From assembly GCF_001969815.1 (NCBI RefSeq), contig NZ_MRBK01000004.1, positions 248,001 through 312,000 of the forward strand: DNA of 64,000 bases. Reading direction: 5' to 3'. Every line of letters begins with the position of its first letter. Positions within the stretch are counted from its first letter, which is position 1. This document shows, in pieces, positions 45,091 through 53,715 of this stretch. Source of the stretch: Bacillus swezeyi. GTDB taxonomy: Bacteria; Bacillota; Bacilli; Bacillales; Bacillaceae. The translations under genes were made by a program, and so were the position numbers. The notes beneath the pieces were generated by a model. It saw only the letters and a list, made by a program, of their open reading frames with translations. It was not told the DNA's origin and made no database searches.

Positions 45091-46839
45091 TTACGGAAGC
45101 CTTGCAACAGGTGCATCGAGCCGATAAAGCCGCTGATAACGCGGATTTTCATGCAAAAGCTGTTTATGGCTTCCTTCCATTTGAATCATTCCGTTTTCAA
45201 GAAAGAGAATTCGGTCGGCCGCTTCGGCCCCGGCCAAATGGTGTGTAATCCAAAGCACGGTCTTCCCTTTAAGCACTTGGAACATTGTCGCTAACAGATC
45301 CTTTTCCGTTTTGGGATCAAGGCCGACGGTAGGTTCGTCCAGAATAACGATCGGTGCATCCTGAAGAAGAATCCGCGCCAATGCCATTCGCTGGCGTTCC
45401 CCTCCCGAAAAACGAATGCCTGTTTCCTGGACGGAGGTGTTATAACCGTCAGAAAGCGATTCAATATAATCGTGAAGCTTTACCTGCCGCGCCGCCCAGT
45501 ACACTTCATCATCACTCGCATCAGGATTGCCGAGACGAATATTGTTTAACACCGTCGTGTCAAACAGATGCGGCCGCTGATTAAAAACGGCCACAACCCT
45601 GGAAATATGATGATGAAGGGATTCAGCCGCGATGCCGTTAAAAGAGACACGGCCTTGTGATGGAGACAGCGCGCCTTCGATCAAAGTCAAAATCGTCGAT
45701 TTCCCCGCACCGCTCGGACCAAGCAGCGCAATTTTTTCTCCCTGCCTTAGCGTAAAAGTCACGCCGTTTAATACAGGCTGGCCTTGTTCATAGGAAAACG
45801 AAACATCTTCAAAGCGAAGTGTTACATCCTCCAAACCGACCGCCTCGGCGCTTTCCGCCTGAGCAGCCAGCCCGTTCTCCCCCCGTTCCGGCTCAAGCTC
45901 TTCCATGCGCCGCAAAGAATCCTGATACTCCGGAATGGCCTCCGCCGCATCAGAGAGCGGAAAAAAGGCTTCAGTCAGCGGAAAAACAACAAGGACAAAG
46001 GCGGCAATAAACGTAGGGGCCAAACCACCTTCAGCGCTTTGTCCGCCGGCCCAAATCAGCATCATCAAAACGAGTCCGGCCGTGAGGCATTGCACGGTAA
46101 AATCCCTCCAGCGCGTAAACCGCCGGCGTCTCTTTTCGACCTCCAGCCACTTCTGTTCCTCCTCTTCATACACACGAATAAAGTCGTGTTGACGGCCGCT
46201 GAAAACCCAATCACTCACACCCATCACAGCGTCCGTCAGCTGACGGTACAGTCGGCTGCGGCCTCTTTTGAGAACAATGTTTTTCGCCCTTGTCACAAGC
46301 AGAGACACAAGCGGGACGAGAAAAACAAGAACAGCCGCATAGATTGCGATAAGTCCGGCAAAGGGCCAGGAAAAGAAGCCGAGCGCAAAGGTAAATGCAG
46401 CGTACAATAGCAGAGCCGACAGTCCGGGAAATACCGTTTTTAAATACATATCCTGCAAGTGTTCAATATCGTCCGCCAAAATGCCGAGCATATCGCCTGT
46501 ACGAAAGCGCGAACGCAACGTCAAAGCCTGCGGCTCCAGCATCCGGTACAGCCGAACACGCATATCGGATAAAATCTTTAATATCATGTGATGGCCTGTC
46601 AGCCGTTCAACATATCGCGATACAGACCGTAAAATCCCAAATGTGCGGACGGCGACAATCGGCACATAGATCATTAACACGTTTTCCGGCCGGGTCGCGG
46701 CTTTGGAAATCAAATAGCCTGACGTAAACATCAGAGCAGCCGCGGAGCAAACTGTCAGTCCGCCGAGCAAAACCACAATGATAAACAGCTTCATATTTTT
46801 CTTTACATACGGCAGCACCCACCGGTCTTCTTTCTTCAT
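45091..46839 (-). CDS. cydD: ABC exporter subunit CydD for cytochrome bd assembly
   Basis: A 582-residue membrane-ATPase fusion. Six helices, then Walker A GPSGAGKSTILTLIEG, Q-loop VVAVFNQRPHLFD, signature FSGGERQRMALARILL, Walker B PIVILDEPTVGLDP and H-loop WITHHLAGAEAADR. With CydC it forms the heterodimer required to assemble cytochrome bd (heme/thiol export in other bacteria). It overlaps cydC by four bases. Confidence 0.92.
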   Translation of the reverse strand: MKKEDRWVLPYVKKNMKLFIIVVLLGGLTVCSAAALMFTSGYLISKAATRPENVLMIYVPIVAVRTFGILRSVSRYVERLTGHHMILKILSDMRVRLYRMLEPQALTLRSRFRTGDMLGILADDIEHLQDMYLKTVFPGLSALLLYAAFTFALGFFSWPFAGLIAIYAAVLVFLVPLVSLLVTRAKNIVLKRGRSRLYRQLTDAVMGVSDWVFSGRQHDFIRVYEEEEQKWLEVEKRRRRFTRWRDFTVQCLTAGLVLMMLIWAGGQSAEGGLAPTFIAAFVLVVFPLTEAFFPLSDAAEAIPEYQDSLRRMEELEPERGENGLAAQAESAEAVGLEDVTLRFEDVSFSYEQGQPVLNGVTFTLRQGEKIALLGPSGAGKSTILTLIEGALSPSQGRVSFNGIAAESLHHHISRVVAVFNQRPHLFDTTVLNNIRLGNPDASDDEVYWAARQVKLHDYIESLSDGYNTSVQETGIRFSGGERQRMALARILLQDAPIVILDEPTVGLDPKTEKDLLATMFQVLKGKTVLWITHHLAGAEAADRILFLENGMIQMEGSHKQLLHENPRYQRLYRLDAPVARLP

Positions 46840-48560
46840 GATGCACCCCCAAAAGACTGCGCCTGCACAAGATCGTAATAAACTCCGCGCTTTTCGATCA
46901 GTTCTTGATGTGTTCCGGTTTCAGCCACTTTCCCATCCTGGAGCACGATGATTTCATCCATATCAAGCATCCAGTGCAGCCGATGGGTCGCCATAAAGAC
47001 AAGCTTGTCTTCAAACAGTTTCAGCATCGTTTGCTTAATCTCATATTCCGTTTCAATATCCAAGTGTGCGGTCGGCTCGTCTAACAGCAGAATCGGACGG
47101 TTTCCGAGAAAGGCCCGGGCAATGGCTGTCCGCTGGGCCTGTCCCCCGCTCAACGCCCTTCCTCCTTCGCCAATCCGTTCCTCAAGCCCTGAAGGAAGTT
47201 GTTCAATCAACTGTGTAAGCCCCGCGGCCTTTGCCGCCCGTTCAATTTCTTCAGGTGAAGCGCCGGGGTGATAAAAACGGATGTTGGCGCTTAATGTATC
47301 CGGAAAAATAAACGGATGCTGCGGAATATAAAGAAGCTGCCGCTGCCAGCTTTCCGCCTGCAGGTGTGTTCTTTCTGTGCCGCCGACTTCAATCACTCCG
47401 CTTTTCGTTTCTAAAAAACCGCCCAGCACATCGATAAGCGTTGACTTCCCGGCGCCGCTTTCACCAATGATGCCGATTTTTCTCTTCCCTTTAAAAGAAA
47501 GAGAAACATCGGTCAAAGAATGGCGATCCTCTTCATCATGCTGGACAGATACTTCTTTGAGTTTTATTTGATTCCCGTCTGACCATTCAGCAAGCTGAAG
47601 CGGGGTCTCTTCCTTAAATGAAGGAGCGGCAAGGATTTCCTTGATCGCCTTGCCTGCTTCCTGTCCGTTCAATGTGGCGTGGTAGTCATTGCCGACTTCG
47701 CGGACCGGAAGAAAAAATTCAGGAGCCAGGATCAGGACTGCAAGAGCAGGGCCGAGCATGATGTGCCCTTCAACAAGGCCGAGGCCGAGAAAAACAGCCA
47801 CCGTTGCCACGGAAAGCATCGTAAAAAAATCGAGGGCAAACGATGATAGAAAGGCGATCCTAAGCGTGCTCATCGTCGCCTTCCGATATCGTTCACTCAC
47901 ATGAAAGATATTGTTTGCGTGTGAACCGCTTAACCCTAAAAATTTCAATGTTTCCAACCCGCGCAGCGAGTCTGTGAAATGGTTGGAGAGCGTTTCATAC
48001 GTCTTCCACTGGCGGTCTGCTTTTCTCTTCGCGGCATATCCGAGCAAAATCATAAAGGCAATTAAGATCGGCATCGTGACCATCAGTATGACGGCAGATG
48101 ATCTGTCTTTGAAAAAAACATAGCCGACGACCGCCGCCGGAATAACGGCCATGCTGATCATTTTCGGAATAAACAGCTCCAAGTAGCGGCGGAACTGGGC
48201 AATCCCCTCCATCGCAAGTGTGACCACGTGACCGGTGCCTTCTTTCCTTGCCAGCCGCGGACCGGATTGAAAAAGCTTCTCGAGGAAGCTTTTTCGCATG
48301 TCGGCACCCGTTTTGGCGGCGTAGTCATAAACCGCCCGCTGCTTGACAAGCGTGATGGCATGACGGAGAAGGAACGCCGCCAAAAAGAAGATGATCAATA
48401 AATGAACAGAATCGATTCGTTCGCCGTTGAAAAGGCGGGTCACCGCTTCGGCAAGCCACTCAGCCTGCATGATGATCGCGGCGCCCTGGACACAGGTCAA
48501 TACAGTCAGCACCGCGAGAATTCGTTTCATTCCTTTATATTGAAAAAGATCTTTTCCCAT
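46836..48560 (-). CDS. cydC: ABC exporter subunit CydC for cytochrome bd assembly
   Basis: 574 residues. Membrane domain (VLTVLTCVQGAAIIMQAEWL..., six helices), then Walker A GESGAGKSTLIDVLGG, Q-loop LLYIPQHPFIFPD, signature LSGGQAQRTAIARAFL, Walker B PILLLDEPTAHLDI and H-loop MATHRLHWML. Partner of CydD. It starts at an ATG that shares its A with the cydB TAA. Confidence 0.92.
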   Translation of the reverse strand: MGKDLFQYKGMKRILAVLTVLTCVQGAAIIMQAEWLAEAVTRLFNGERIDSVHLLIIFFLAAFLLRHAITLVKQRAVYDYAAKTGADMRKSFLEKLFQSGPRLARKEGTGHVVTLAMEGIAQFRRYLELFIPKMISMAVIPAAVVGYVFFKDRSSAVILMVTMPILIAFMILLGYAAKRKADRQWKTYETLSNHFTDSLRGLETLKFLGLSGSHANNIFHVSERYRKATMSTLRIAFLSSFALDFFTMLSVATVAVFLGLGLVEGHIMLGPALAVLILAPEFFLPVREVGNDYHATLNGQEAGKAIKEILAAPSFKEETPLQLAEWSDGNQIKLKEVSVQHDEEDRHSLTDVSLSFKGKRKIGIIGESGAGKSTLIDVLGGFLETKSGVIEVGGTERTHLQAESWQRQLLYIPQHPFIFPDTLSANIRFYHPGASPEEIERAAKAAGLTQLIEQLPSGLEERIGEGGRALSGGQAQRTAIARAFLGNRPILLLDEPTAHLDIETEYEIKQTMLKLFEDKLVFMATHRLHWMLDMDEIIVLQDGKVAETGTHQELIEKRGVYYDLVQAQSFGGAS

Positions 48561-49576
48561 TAATAAATCATTGGCTCCTTACTGCTGACCCGTTTCCGAA
48601 ATACATAGTAGCTCCAGACTTGATAGCCCAGTACAAAAGGAAGCAATGACAGCGCTACAATCGTCATGACCTTTAAAGAATAGTCGCCTGAAGAAGCATT
48701 GTAAACCGTTAAATCATATGCGCTTTTGACCGAGCTGATCATAACCCGCGGGAACAGCGCCGTGAAAATCGTCGCCACTGTGAGCGCGATCCCCGCTCCC
48801 GTCATGGCAAACGTCCAGCCATCGCGCTTTTGTTTCATAAATATAATGGAAAGCACATAGCAGACGACAATCAGAGCGGCAAGCGGTATTGTCACATGTC
48901 CGCGTCCTGTAAACAGATCCGTTTCAAAAATAGACAGTGCAACAAAAGCGACGAGCGCTGCCAAAACAGCAAATACGATTTTTTTAGCGAGCTGTCTTGC
49001 ACGAACGCGCAAATCGGCTTCCGTTCTGAGTGTAATAAAGATCAACCCGTGCAAGAGACAAAGAAGCGTGACGGTGACTCCTCCAGTGACGGAATAGACA
49101 TTGACGTAATCTGTAAAACCGGCGTGTAGATTCATCTCAGCATCAATCGGCATCCCCCGTAGAATACTGGTGAATAAAACTCCGAACAAAAACGGAGGCA
49201 GCAGGCTGCCGAAAAATACGACCCAATCCCATGTTTTTGTCCATTTAGCGGTCTCCACTTTCCCTCTAAACTCAAAAGCGACACCCCGTCCTATCAAGGC
49301 AAGCAGCACAAAGACGAATGGGATGTAGTACCCGCTGAACATGGTTGCATACCAATTCGGAAACGCGGCAAAAATTGCGCCTCCGCCCGTCAGCAGCCAG
49401 ACCTCGTTCGCATCCCAGAAGGGACCGATCGTATTGATCATCACCCTCCGCTCAAGCTCATTGCGGCCGAGAAACCGTGTCGCCATGCCGACGCCAAAAT
49501 CAAAACCTTCCAGAAAGAAAAACCCTACGAACAACACAGCGACTAATATGAACCAAAGCTCATTAAGAGATACCAT
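48560..49576 (-). CDS. cydB: Cytochrome bd ubiquinol/menaquinol oxidase subunit II CydB
   Basis: 338 residues, eight or nine helices. ELWFILVAVLFVGFFFLEGF DFGVG opening, INTIGPFWDANEVWLLTGGG, RGVAFEFRGK and ASSGDYSLKVMT. The ATG at 49576 follows TAGGAGGTTTACC and gives the B. subtilis length; the cydA stop lies 13 bases inside. A longer open frame upstream is a shadow of cydA. Confidence 0.95.
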   Translation of the reverse strand: MVSLNELWFILVAVLFVGFFFLEGFDFGVGMATRFLGRNELERRVMINTIGPFWDANEVWLLTGGGAIFAAFPNWYATMFSGYYIPFVFVLLALIGRGVAFEFRGKVETAKWTKTWDWVVFFGSLLPPFLFGVLFTSILRGMPIDAEMNLHAGFTDYVNVYSVTGGVTVTLLCLLHGLIFITLRTEADLRVRARQLAKKIVFAVLAALVAFVALSIFETDLFTGRGHVTIPLAALIVVCYVLSIIFMKQKRDGWTFAMTGAGIALTVATIFTALFPRVMISSVKSAYDLTVYNASSGDYSLKVMTIVALSLLPFVLGYQVWSYYVFRKRVSSKEPMIY

Positions 49577-50969
49577 GGTAAACCTCCTGATCAAACGGGT
49601 CTGTCGATACGGAATCCTCATGATGGTGATCATGATGTGCAGCCCCTTTTTTAATCTCGCGGATAAACAAGTAGACAAGGATGATTGCCAGTACGAGATA
49701 AATCGCAGTAAACGCGATGACCGAGAACAGCAGCATTCCCGCCGAAACGTTCGGTGAAACAGACTGCGCGGTCGTCAAAATGCCAAAGACCGTCCATGGC
49801 TGGCGTCCGATCTCAGTCATGATCCAGCCTGCCGTGTTTGCGATGAACGGAAACGCGATCAGAGCAACCATCCCCCGCAAAAACCACTTGCTTGTCTCAA
49901 GCTTTTTGCGGAAGCTGAGGATAAGACCTGTCATAGCGGCAGCGATCATTAACATGCCTGCACCAGCCATAATCCTGAAGCTCCAGAACGTCGTTTTCAC
50001 CGGAGGAATATAGTTTCCTTCGCCATACTTTTCTTCATATTGTTTCTGCAAAGTTTTCATTCCAGGCACATCTCCGCTGAACTGTTTATACGCCAGATAG
50101 CTGAGTGCATAAGGAATGCTGAGTTCAGATTTGTTCTCCTGCTTGTCCGTATCAATATTGGCAAGCATCGTCCACGCAGCCGGATCACCGCTGTCATCCC
50201 AAAGCGCTTCACTTGCGGCCATTTTCATCGGCTGGCTTTTCATCAGATGCTGCGCCTGTTCATGTCCGCTGAATGCAACTCCGATACCGGAAACCAGCGC
50301 CACAACCATCGCAATCTGAAAAGATTTTTTAAAAAACAGCATTTCCTGTTTTTTCAGCATTTTGTATGCACTCACACCGGCAATAAAAAACGAACCGGTA
50401 GCCAGCGCGCCGAAAATCACGTGCGGAAATTCCACCCATAGCTGCGGATTCTTAATGATTGCAAAGAAGTCAGTCATTTCCGCACGGCCGTTTTTGATGG
50501 CAAAACCAACAGGTTCCTGCATAAATGAGTTGGCTGCCAAAATCCAAAACGCCGACAGAATTGTGCCCAGTGAAACAAGCCAGATGGACAGCAAGTGAAT
50601 CTTTTTCGGAAGGCGGTCCCAGCCGAAAATCCACAGGCCGATAAAGGTCGATTCCATAAAGAAAGCCAAGAGAGCCTCAACAGCGAGCGGAGCCCCGAAT
50701 ACATCGCCGACAAAGCGGGAGTATTCCGACCAGTTCATCCCGAACTGAAATTCCTGCAAGATGCCGGTGACAACACCGACTGCAAAGTTAATTAAAAATA
50801 AGTGCCCCCAAAATTTAGCCATCGTCCTATACATATCTTTTTTCTTCACAACATAAAGGGTCTCCATCAAAGCAACCATAAAGACAAGCCCGATGGACAT
50901 CGGAACAAAAATAAAGTGAAAAATCGTCGTTGAAGCAAATTGAAATCTGGCTAAGATTAATTCGTTCAT
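49563..50969 (-). CDS. cydA: Cytochrome bd oxidase subunit I CydA
   Basis: 468 residues, equal to B. subtilis CydA. Heme-binding subunit of the high-affinity quinol oxidase. MNELILARFQFASTTIFHFI with the heme His, TGILQEFQFGMNWSEYSRFV, the Q-loop region near GYEQ-like segment replaced by KQFSGDVPGM, and GRQPWTVFGIL near the end; the tail is His-rich (AAHHDHHHED). The ATG at 50969 follows GGAGGAAGCAGGGG. Upstream lies a Rex box and a long leader. Confidence 0.94.
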   Translation of the reverse strand: MNELILARFQFASTTIFHFIFVPMSIGLVFMVALMETLYVVKKKDMYRTMAKFWGHLFLINFAVGVVTGILQEFQFGMNWSEYSRFVGDVFGAPLAVEALLAFFMESTFIGLWIFGWDRLPKKIHLLSIWLVSLGTILSAFWILAANSFMQEPVGFAIKNGRAEMTDFFAIIKNPQLWVEFPHVIFGALATGSFFIAGVSAYKMLKKQEMLFFKKSFQIAMVVALVSGIGVAFSGHEQAQHLMKSQPMKMAASEALWDDSGDPAAWTMLANIDTDKQENKSELSIPYALSYLAYKQFSGDVPGMKTLQKQYEEKYGEGNYIPPVKTTFWSFRIMAGAGMLMIAAAMTGLILSFRKKLETSKWFLRGMVALIAFPFIANTAGWIMTEIGRQPWTVFGILTTAQSVSPNVSAGMLLFSVIAFTAIYLVLAIILVYLFIREIKKGAAHHDHHHEDSVSTDPFDQEVYHGIS

Positions 50970-51284
50970 CCCCTGCTTCCTCCATTTCCATTGTTGATCA
51001 CAGATCATGATAAATAAACTTGTTCAATACTTCACAAAATCATGAGGGACGACACTCGGAACTTCCCTCAGGTGTGATTGTTCAAAAAATAATCCAATAG
51101 ACTTATAAATCAATCTTTGTACTTCTTATATAAGTAATTTACACCGTTTGTTTATAGAAAAAAAGATCTAATTACCTAAAATTTGGATCATTTTGTGGCC
51201 AAATATTGAAGAAAGTTTAAACTTTTTTTGACAACAAATAGGTTTTATTTACCATACCGACTTGCAAACCCATGTTTATCAACT
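50970..51284 (-). promoter_or_regulatory. Long cydA leader/promoter region
   Basis: About 315 bp without a gene, AT-rich. On the minus strand it holds a 7-bp stem TGAGGGA/TCCCTCA (51042-51072), the Rex box listed separately, and a candidate promoter TTGATT, 16 bp, TATTTT near 51085-51112. The B. subtilis cydA leader is also long and bound by Rex. Confidence 0.5.
51020..51037 (-). promoter_or_regulatory. Rex box in the cydA leader
   Basis: TTGTTCAATACTTCACAA agrees with TTGTGAANNNNTTCACAA at all but two positions. Rex would release it when NADH rises under low oxygen. Confidence 0.65.
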
Positions 51285-51307
51285 AAAAAACACCCTATGA
51301 AGGGTGT
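51285..51307 (-). terminator. Terminator of the fructosamine-kinase-like gene
   Basis: ACACCCT and AGGGTGT flank ATGA; TTTTTT follows on the minus strand. Confidence 0.85.
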
Positions 51308-51363
51308 CCTGAAGCTGTCACAAAATCGGTATCTTTTACCTGCACTTAGACGACATTCTGTTT

Positions 51364-52233
51364 TTAACCGATATACCGCTGTACAATTCTCTCAGCATGA
51401 ACCAAATAGCTTTTTCCAAACGAATTCAAGTGCAAATAGATATAAAAAAGCTGATAGAGCGGCCATACTTCCCGGGTAAGGGGCTGACCCGACGCCTCTT
51501 CATAAGCGCGGTAAAACCGATCAGAAAAACCGCCGAATAAAGCGGTCATCGCCAGATCCATGCGATAATCCCCATATAAAACAGCCGGATCAATGAGGTA
51601 TGGGGAGCCATCCTCCCCCGTCATCCAATTGCCTCCCCATAGATCACCGTGCAGAACAGATGCACGAGGGTCGTCCGGAAGCCAGCGGCCGGAGGCTTCA
51701 GCGAGCCGGATGTGGCGCTTTGCCTGCTGGTCGTTTAATAATCCTTTTTCCCGGGCGGCCATGATCTGCGGAAGCAGCCTTTGATCCCGATAGTAAGCCT
51801 GCCAGCTGTCATACACGCCGTTTTCCTGCTTACATGTGCCGATGTAATTGTCATATGCCAATCCGTAATAAGGCTTTTCCGTTCGATGCATGGCAGCGAG
51901 ACGTCTTCCTAATTCTTCTTCCGATCCTGAAGACCGAATACTTTTGATATATGAAAGAACGAGGAAGCGCTCCGGAGCGCTCTTTTCATTATAGGCAATC
52001 ACTTCCGGCACTTTCACAGCCCCTGTTTTCCTCAATTCTTGAAGTCCCATGGCTTCTTTTTCAAAAAAGTCGGAAGGCACACCCTTGTTTACTTTGACGA
52101 ACAAAAACGTTTCATCTGTTTCCACAAGAAAAGTGTGATTGATGTCGCCTCCGCCTACTTCTCTTACATGCCTGATCGAGAGACTGCGTCCGGCTGATTG
52201 CACCGCTTTTTCAACGACTGTTTTGATGTCCAT
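51364..52233 (-). CDS. Fructosamine kinase family protein
   Basis: 289 residues, aminoglycoside-phosphotransferase fold. HVREVGGGDINHTFLVET, VKVNKGVPSDFFEKEAMGL (nucleotide-binding Lys), ASVLHGDLWGGNWM (catalytic Asp) and LIDPAVLYGDYRMDLAMT (metal Asp). Bacterial members phosphorylate ketosamines such as ribulosamine or erythrulosamine, reversing protein glycation. The ATG at 52233 follows GGGGGTGACAGA; the longer frame to 52260 lacks a site. Confidence 0.85.
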   Translation of the reverse strand: MDIKTVVEKAVQSAGRSLSIRHVREVGGGDINHTFLVETDETFLFVKVNKGVPSDFFEKEAMGLQELRKTGAVKVPEVIAYNEKSAPERFLVLSYIKSIRSSGSEEELGRRLAAMHRTEKPYYGLAYDNYIGTCKQENGVYDSWQAYYRDQRLLPQIMAAREKGLLNDQQAKRHIRLAEASGRWLPDDPRASVLHGDLWGGNWMTGEDGSPYLIDPAVLYGDYRMDLAMTALFGGFSDRFYRAYEEASGQPLTREVWPLYQLFYIYLHLNSFGKSYLVHAERIVQRYIG

Positions 52234-52344
52234 TCTGTCACCCCCATTCACTTTATACAAAAATGCTGAAAAAATGAAAAGCGCTCGATTGGTTAGGCTT
52301 CCACAAAGCTTACATGATGGCCGTTCACATAAAAGTCATTAATT

Positions 52345-52362
52345 ATGTGAAACATTTCACAA
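52345..52362 (+). promoter_or_regulatory. Rex box upstream of ywcJ
   Basis: ATGTGAAACATTTCACAA matches TTGTGAANNNNTTCACAA except for the first base. A further inverted pair TTCACATAA/TTATGTGAA (52324-52352) overlaps it. ywcJ belongs to the Rex regulon in B. subtilis. Confidence 0.8.
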
Positions 52363-52428
52363 TATCCTGATATACTTAAGTCGTATTAAAAAGACTTCTT
52401 AAGTAAAGACTTGATGGTGGTGGTAAAC

Positions 52429-53217
52429 ATGGAAACTAAATCGCTTATTCTAGTTGAAGAGCTTGCTTTAAAAAAATACGGAATTTTCGCGCAAAGCCGA
52501 CTCCGTTACCTTTTGCGCTCTATACTGGCAAGTATGTTCATCGGATTCGGCGTGATCGTCGCATTTAAAACGGGGAACCTCTTTTATCTTGAGCAATCTC
52601 CTTTCACATATCCGATTGCAGCGATCACATTTGGGGGCGCCATTATATTGATTGTCTATGGCGGGGGAGATTTATTCACGGGAAACACGTTTTATTATAC
52701 ACTTGCAGCACTTCGCAAAAAAATGCGCTGGGCCGATGTCATCAAGATGTGGGGATTCAGCTATGCGGGAAACTTAATGGGCGCTGTCTTTTTTGCCGGC
52801 CTCATCTTTGCAACCGGCTTATTCAAGGATTCGTCTTCCACCGGCTTTTTACTGAGTGTTGCGGAGCATAAAATTCATACGCCTACAATTGAATTGTTTT
52901 TTAAAGCGATTCTTTGTAACTGGCTTGTCTGTCTGGCGTTTTTTGTTCCGATGGCGCAAAAGGGAGACGGCGCGAAAATGTTCTCTATGATGCTGTTTGT
53001 TTTTACTTTCTTTATTTCCGGATATGAACACAGCATTGCGAACATGGCCACCTTTGCTGTCGCCTTAGTGACCGACCATCCTGATACCATTTCTTTGGCC
53101 GGCGCAATCCACAATATCATTCCGGTAACATTGGGAAATCTGGTCGGCGGCGCATTTATGATGGGCTTTATGTATAACTACGCGAACAAACCGGGCGGCG
53201 AAGAAATCATAAAATAA
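52429..53217 (+). CDS. ywcJ: Formate/nitrite channel family protein YwcJ
   Basis: 262 residues, six helices, FocA/NirC family pentameric anion channel. ASMFIGFGVIVAFKTGN, GGGDLFTGNTFYYTLAAL (the Omega-loop TM2 region), CNWLVCLAFFVPMAQKG and SGYEHSIANMATFAVAL with the central His of the family, and IPVTLGNLVGGAFMMGF. It likely passes nitrite or formate. The ATG at 52429 follows GGTGGTGGTAAAC; in-frame TTG/GTG codons upstream are part of that site. Redox control by the Rex box. Confidence 0.88.
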   Translation: METKSLILVEELALKKYGIFAQSRLRYLLRSILASMFIGFGVIVAFKTGNLFYLEQSPFTYPIAAITFGGAIILIVYGGGDLFTGNTFYYTLAALRKKMRWADVIKMWGFSYAGNLMGAVFFAGLIFATGLFKDSSSTGFLLSVAEHKIHTPTIELFFKAILCNWLVCLAFFVPMAQKGDGAKMFSMMLFVFTFFISGYEHSIANMATFAVALVTDHPDTISLAGAIHNIIPVTLGNLVGGAFMMGFMYNYANKPGGEEIIK

Positions 53218-53308
53218 CCGCATTGATGAACCTTCCATTTTTAAATCATCATGAAAAAATGATGCCATTCATAAAATCATGTGACAGTCAAAATGGAGGT
53301 TTTGCGGT

Positions 53309-53698
53309 ATGCATCATTTTCAAACGATTTGCCGGCAGTTTGGACAAATTTTAAATGGGGAGCCCCACGTTGAAAACGGCGTTTGTTCCGTCAGCATTAA
53401 ACGGCATTTAAATGTCAGGATTCAGGGAAGGCAGAGCCGTGGTGTCGGGATGGAAGAAATCATGTTTGAAGCGCTTGATCAAAACGGCATCGCCTTGAAC
53501 ATGGCGGAAATCGCCATATTGCAGGAAGAAATTCCGCTTTTCACAAAAAGGCTGGTTGATCAAGGCCTCATCATCAGCGCTTTGCATAACCATTGGATTT
53601 TCACTGAACCGAATCTTTTATACATTCATTTTCAATCTGTGGAGTCTCCGCTGACTTTTGCAAGAAAAACAGCTGCCGCCTTATCTGTGTTGCGATAA
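53309..53698 (+). CDS. DUF1259 family protein, single domain
   Basis: 129 residues. GEPHVENGVCSVSIKRHLNV, FEALDQNGIALNMAEIAILQ and LVDQGLIISALHNHWIFTEP are DUF1259 traits; the H-N-H segment might bind metal. Longer family members have two such domains and this one has only one. No signal peptide. AATGGAGGTTTTGCGGT precedes the ATG. Function unknown; the terminator stem runs into its last codons. Confidence 0.75.
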   Translation: MHHFQTICRQFGQILNGEPHVENGVCSVSIKRHLNVRIQGRQSRGVGMEEIMFEALDQNGIALNMAEIAILQEEIPLFTKRLVDQGLIISALHNHWIFTEPNLLYIHFQSVESPLTFARKTAAALSVLR

Positions 53699-53713
53699 AG
53701 CAGCAGCTGTTTT
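53666..53713. terminator. Terminator between DUF1259 gene and mleA
   Basis: AAAACAGCTGC (53666-53676) and GCAGCTGTTTT (53703-53713) form a stem that includes the end of the DUF1259 gene and ends two bases before the mleA stop codon on the other strand. Confidence 0.8.
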
Positions 53714-53715
53714 CT

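Noticed and set aside
53408-53593. Minus-strand frame opposite the DUF1259 gene
   Set aside because: Antisense shadow of a well-supported gene.
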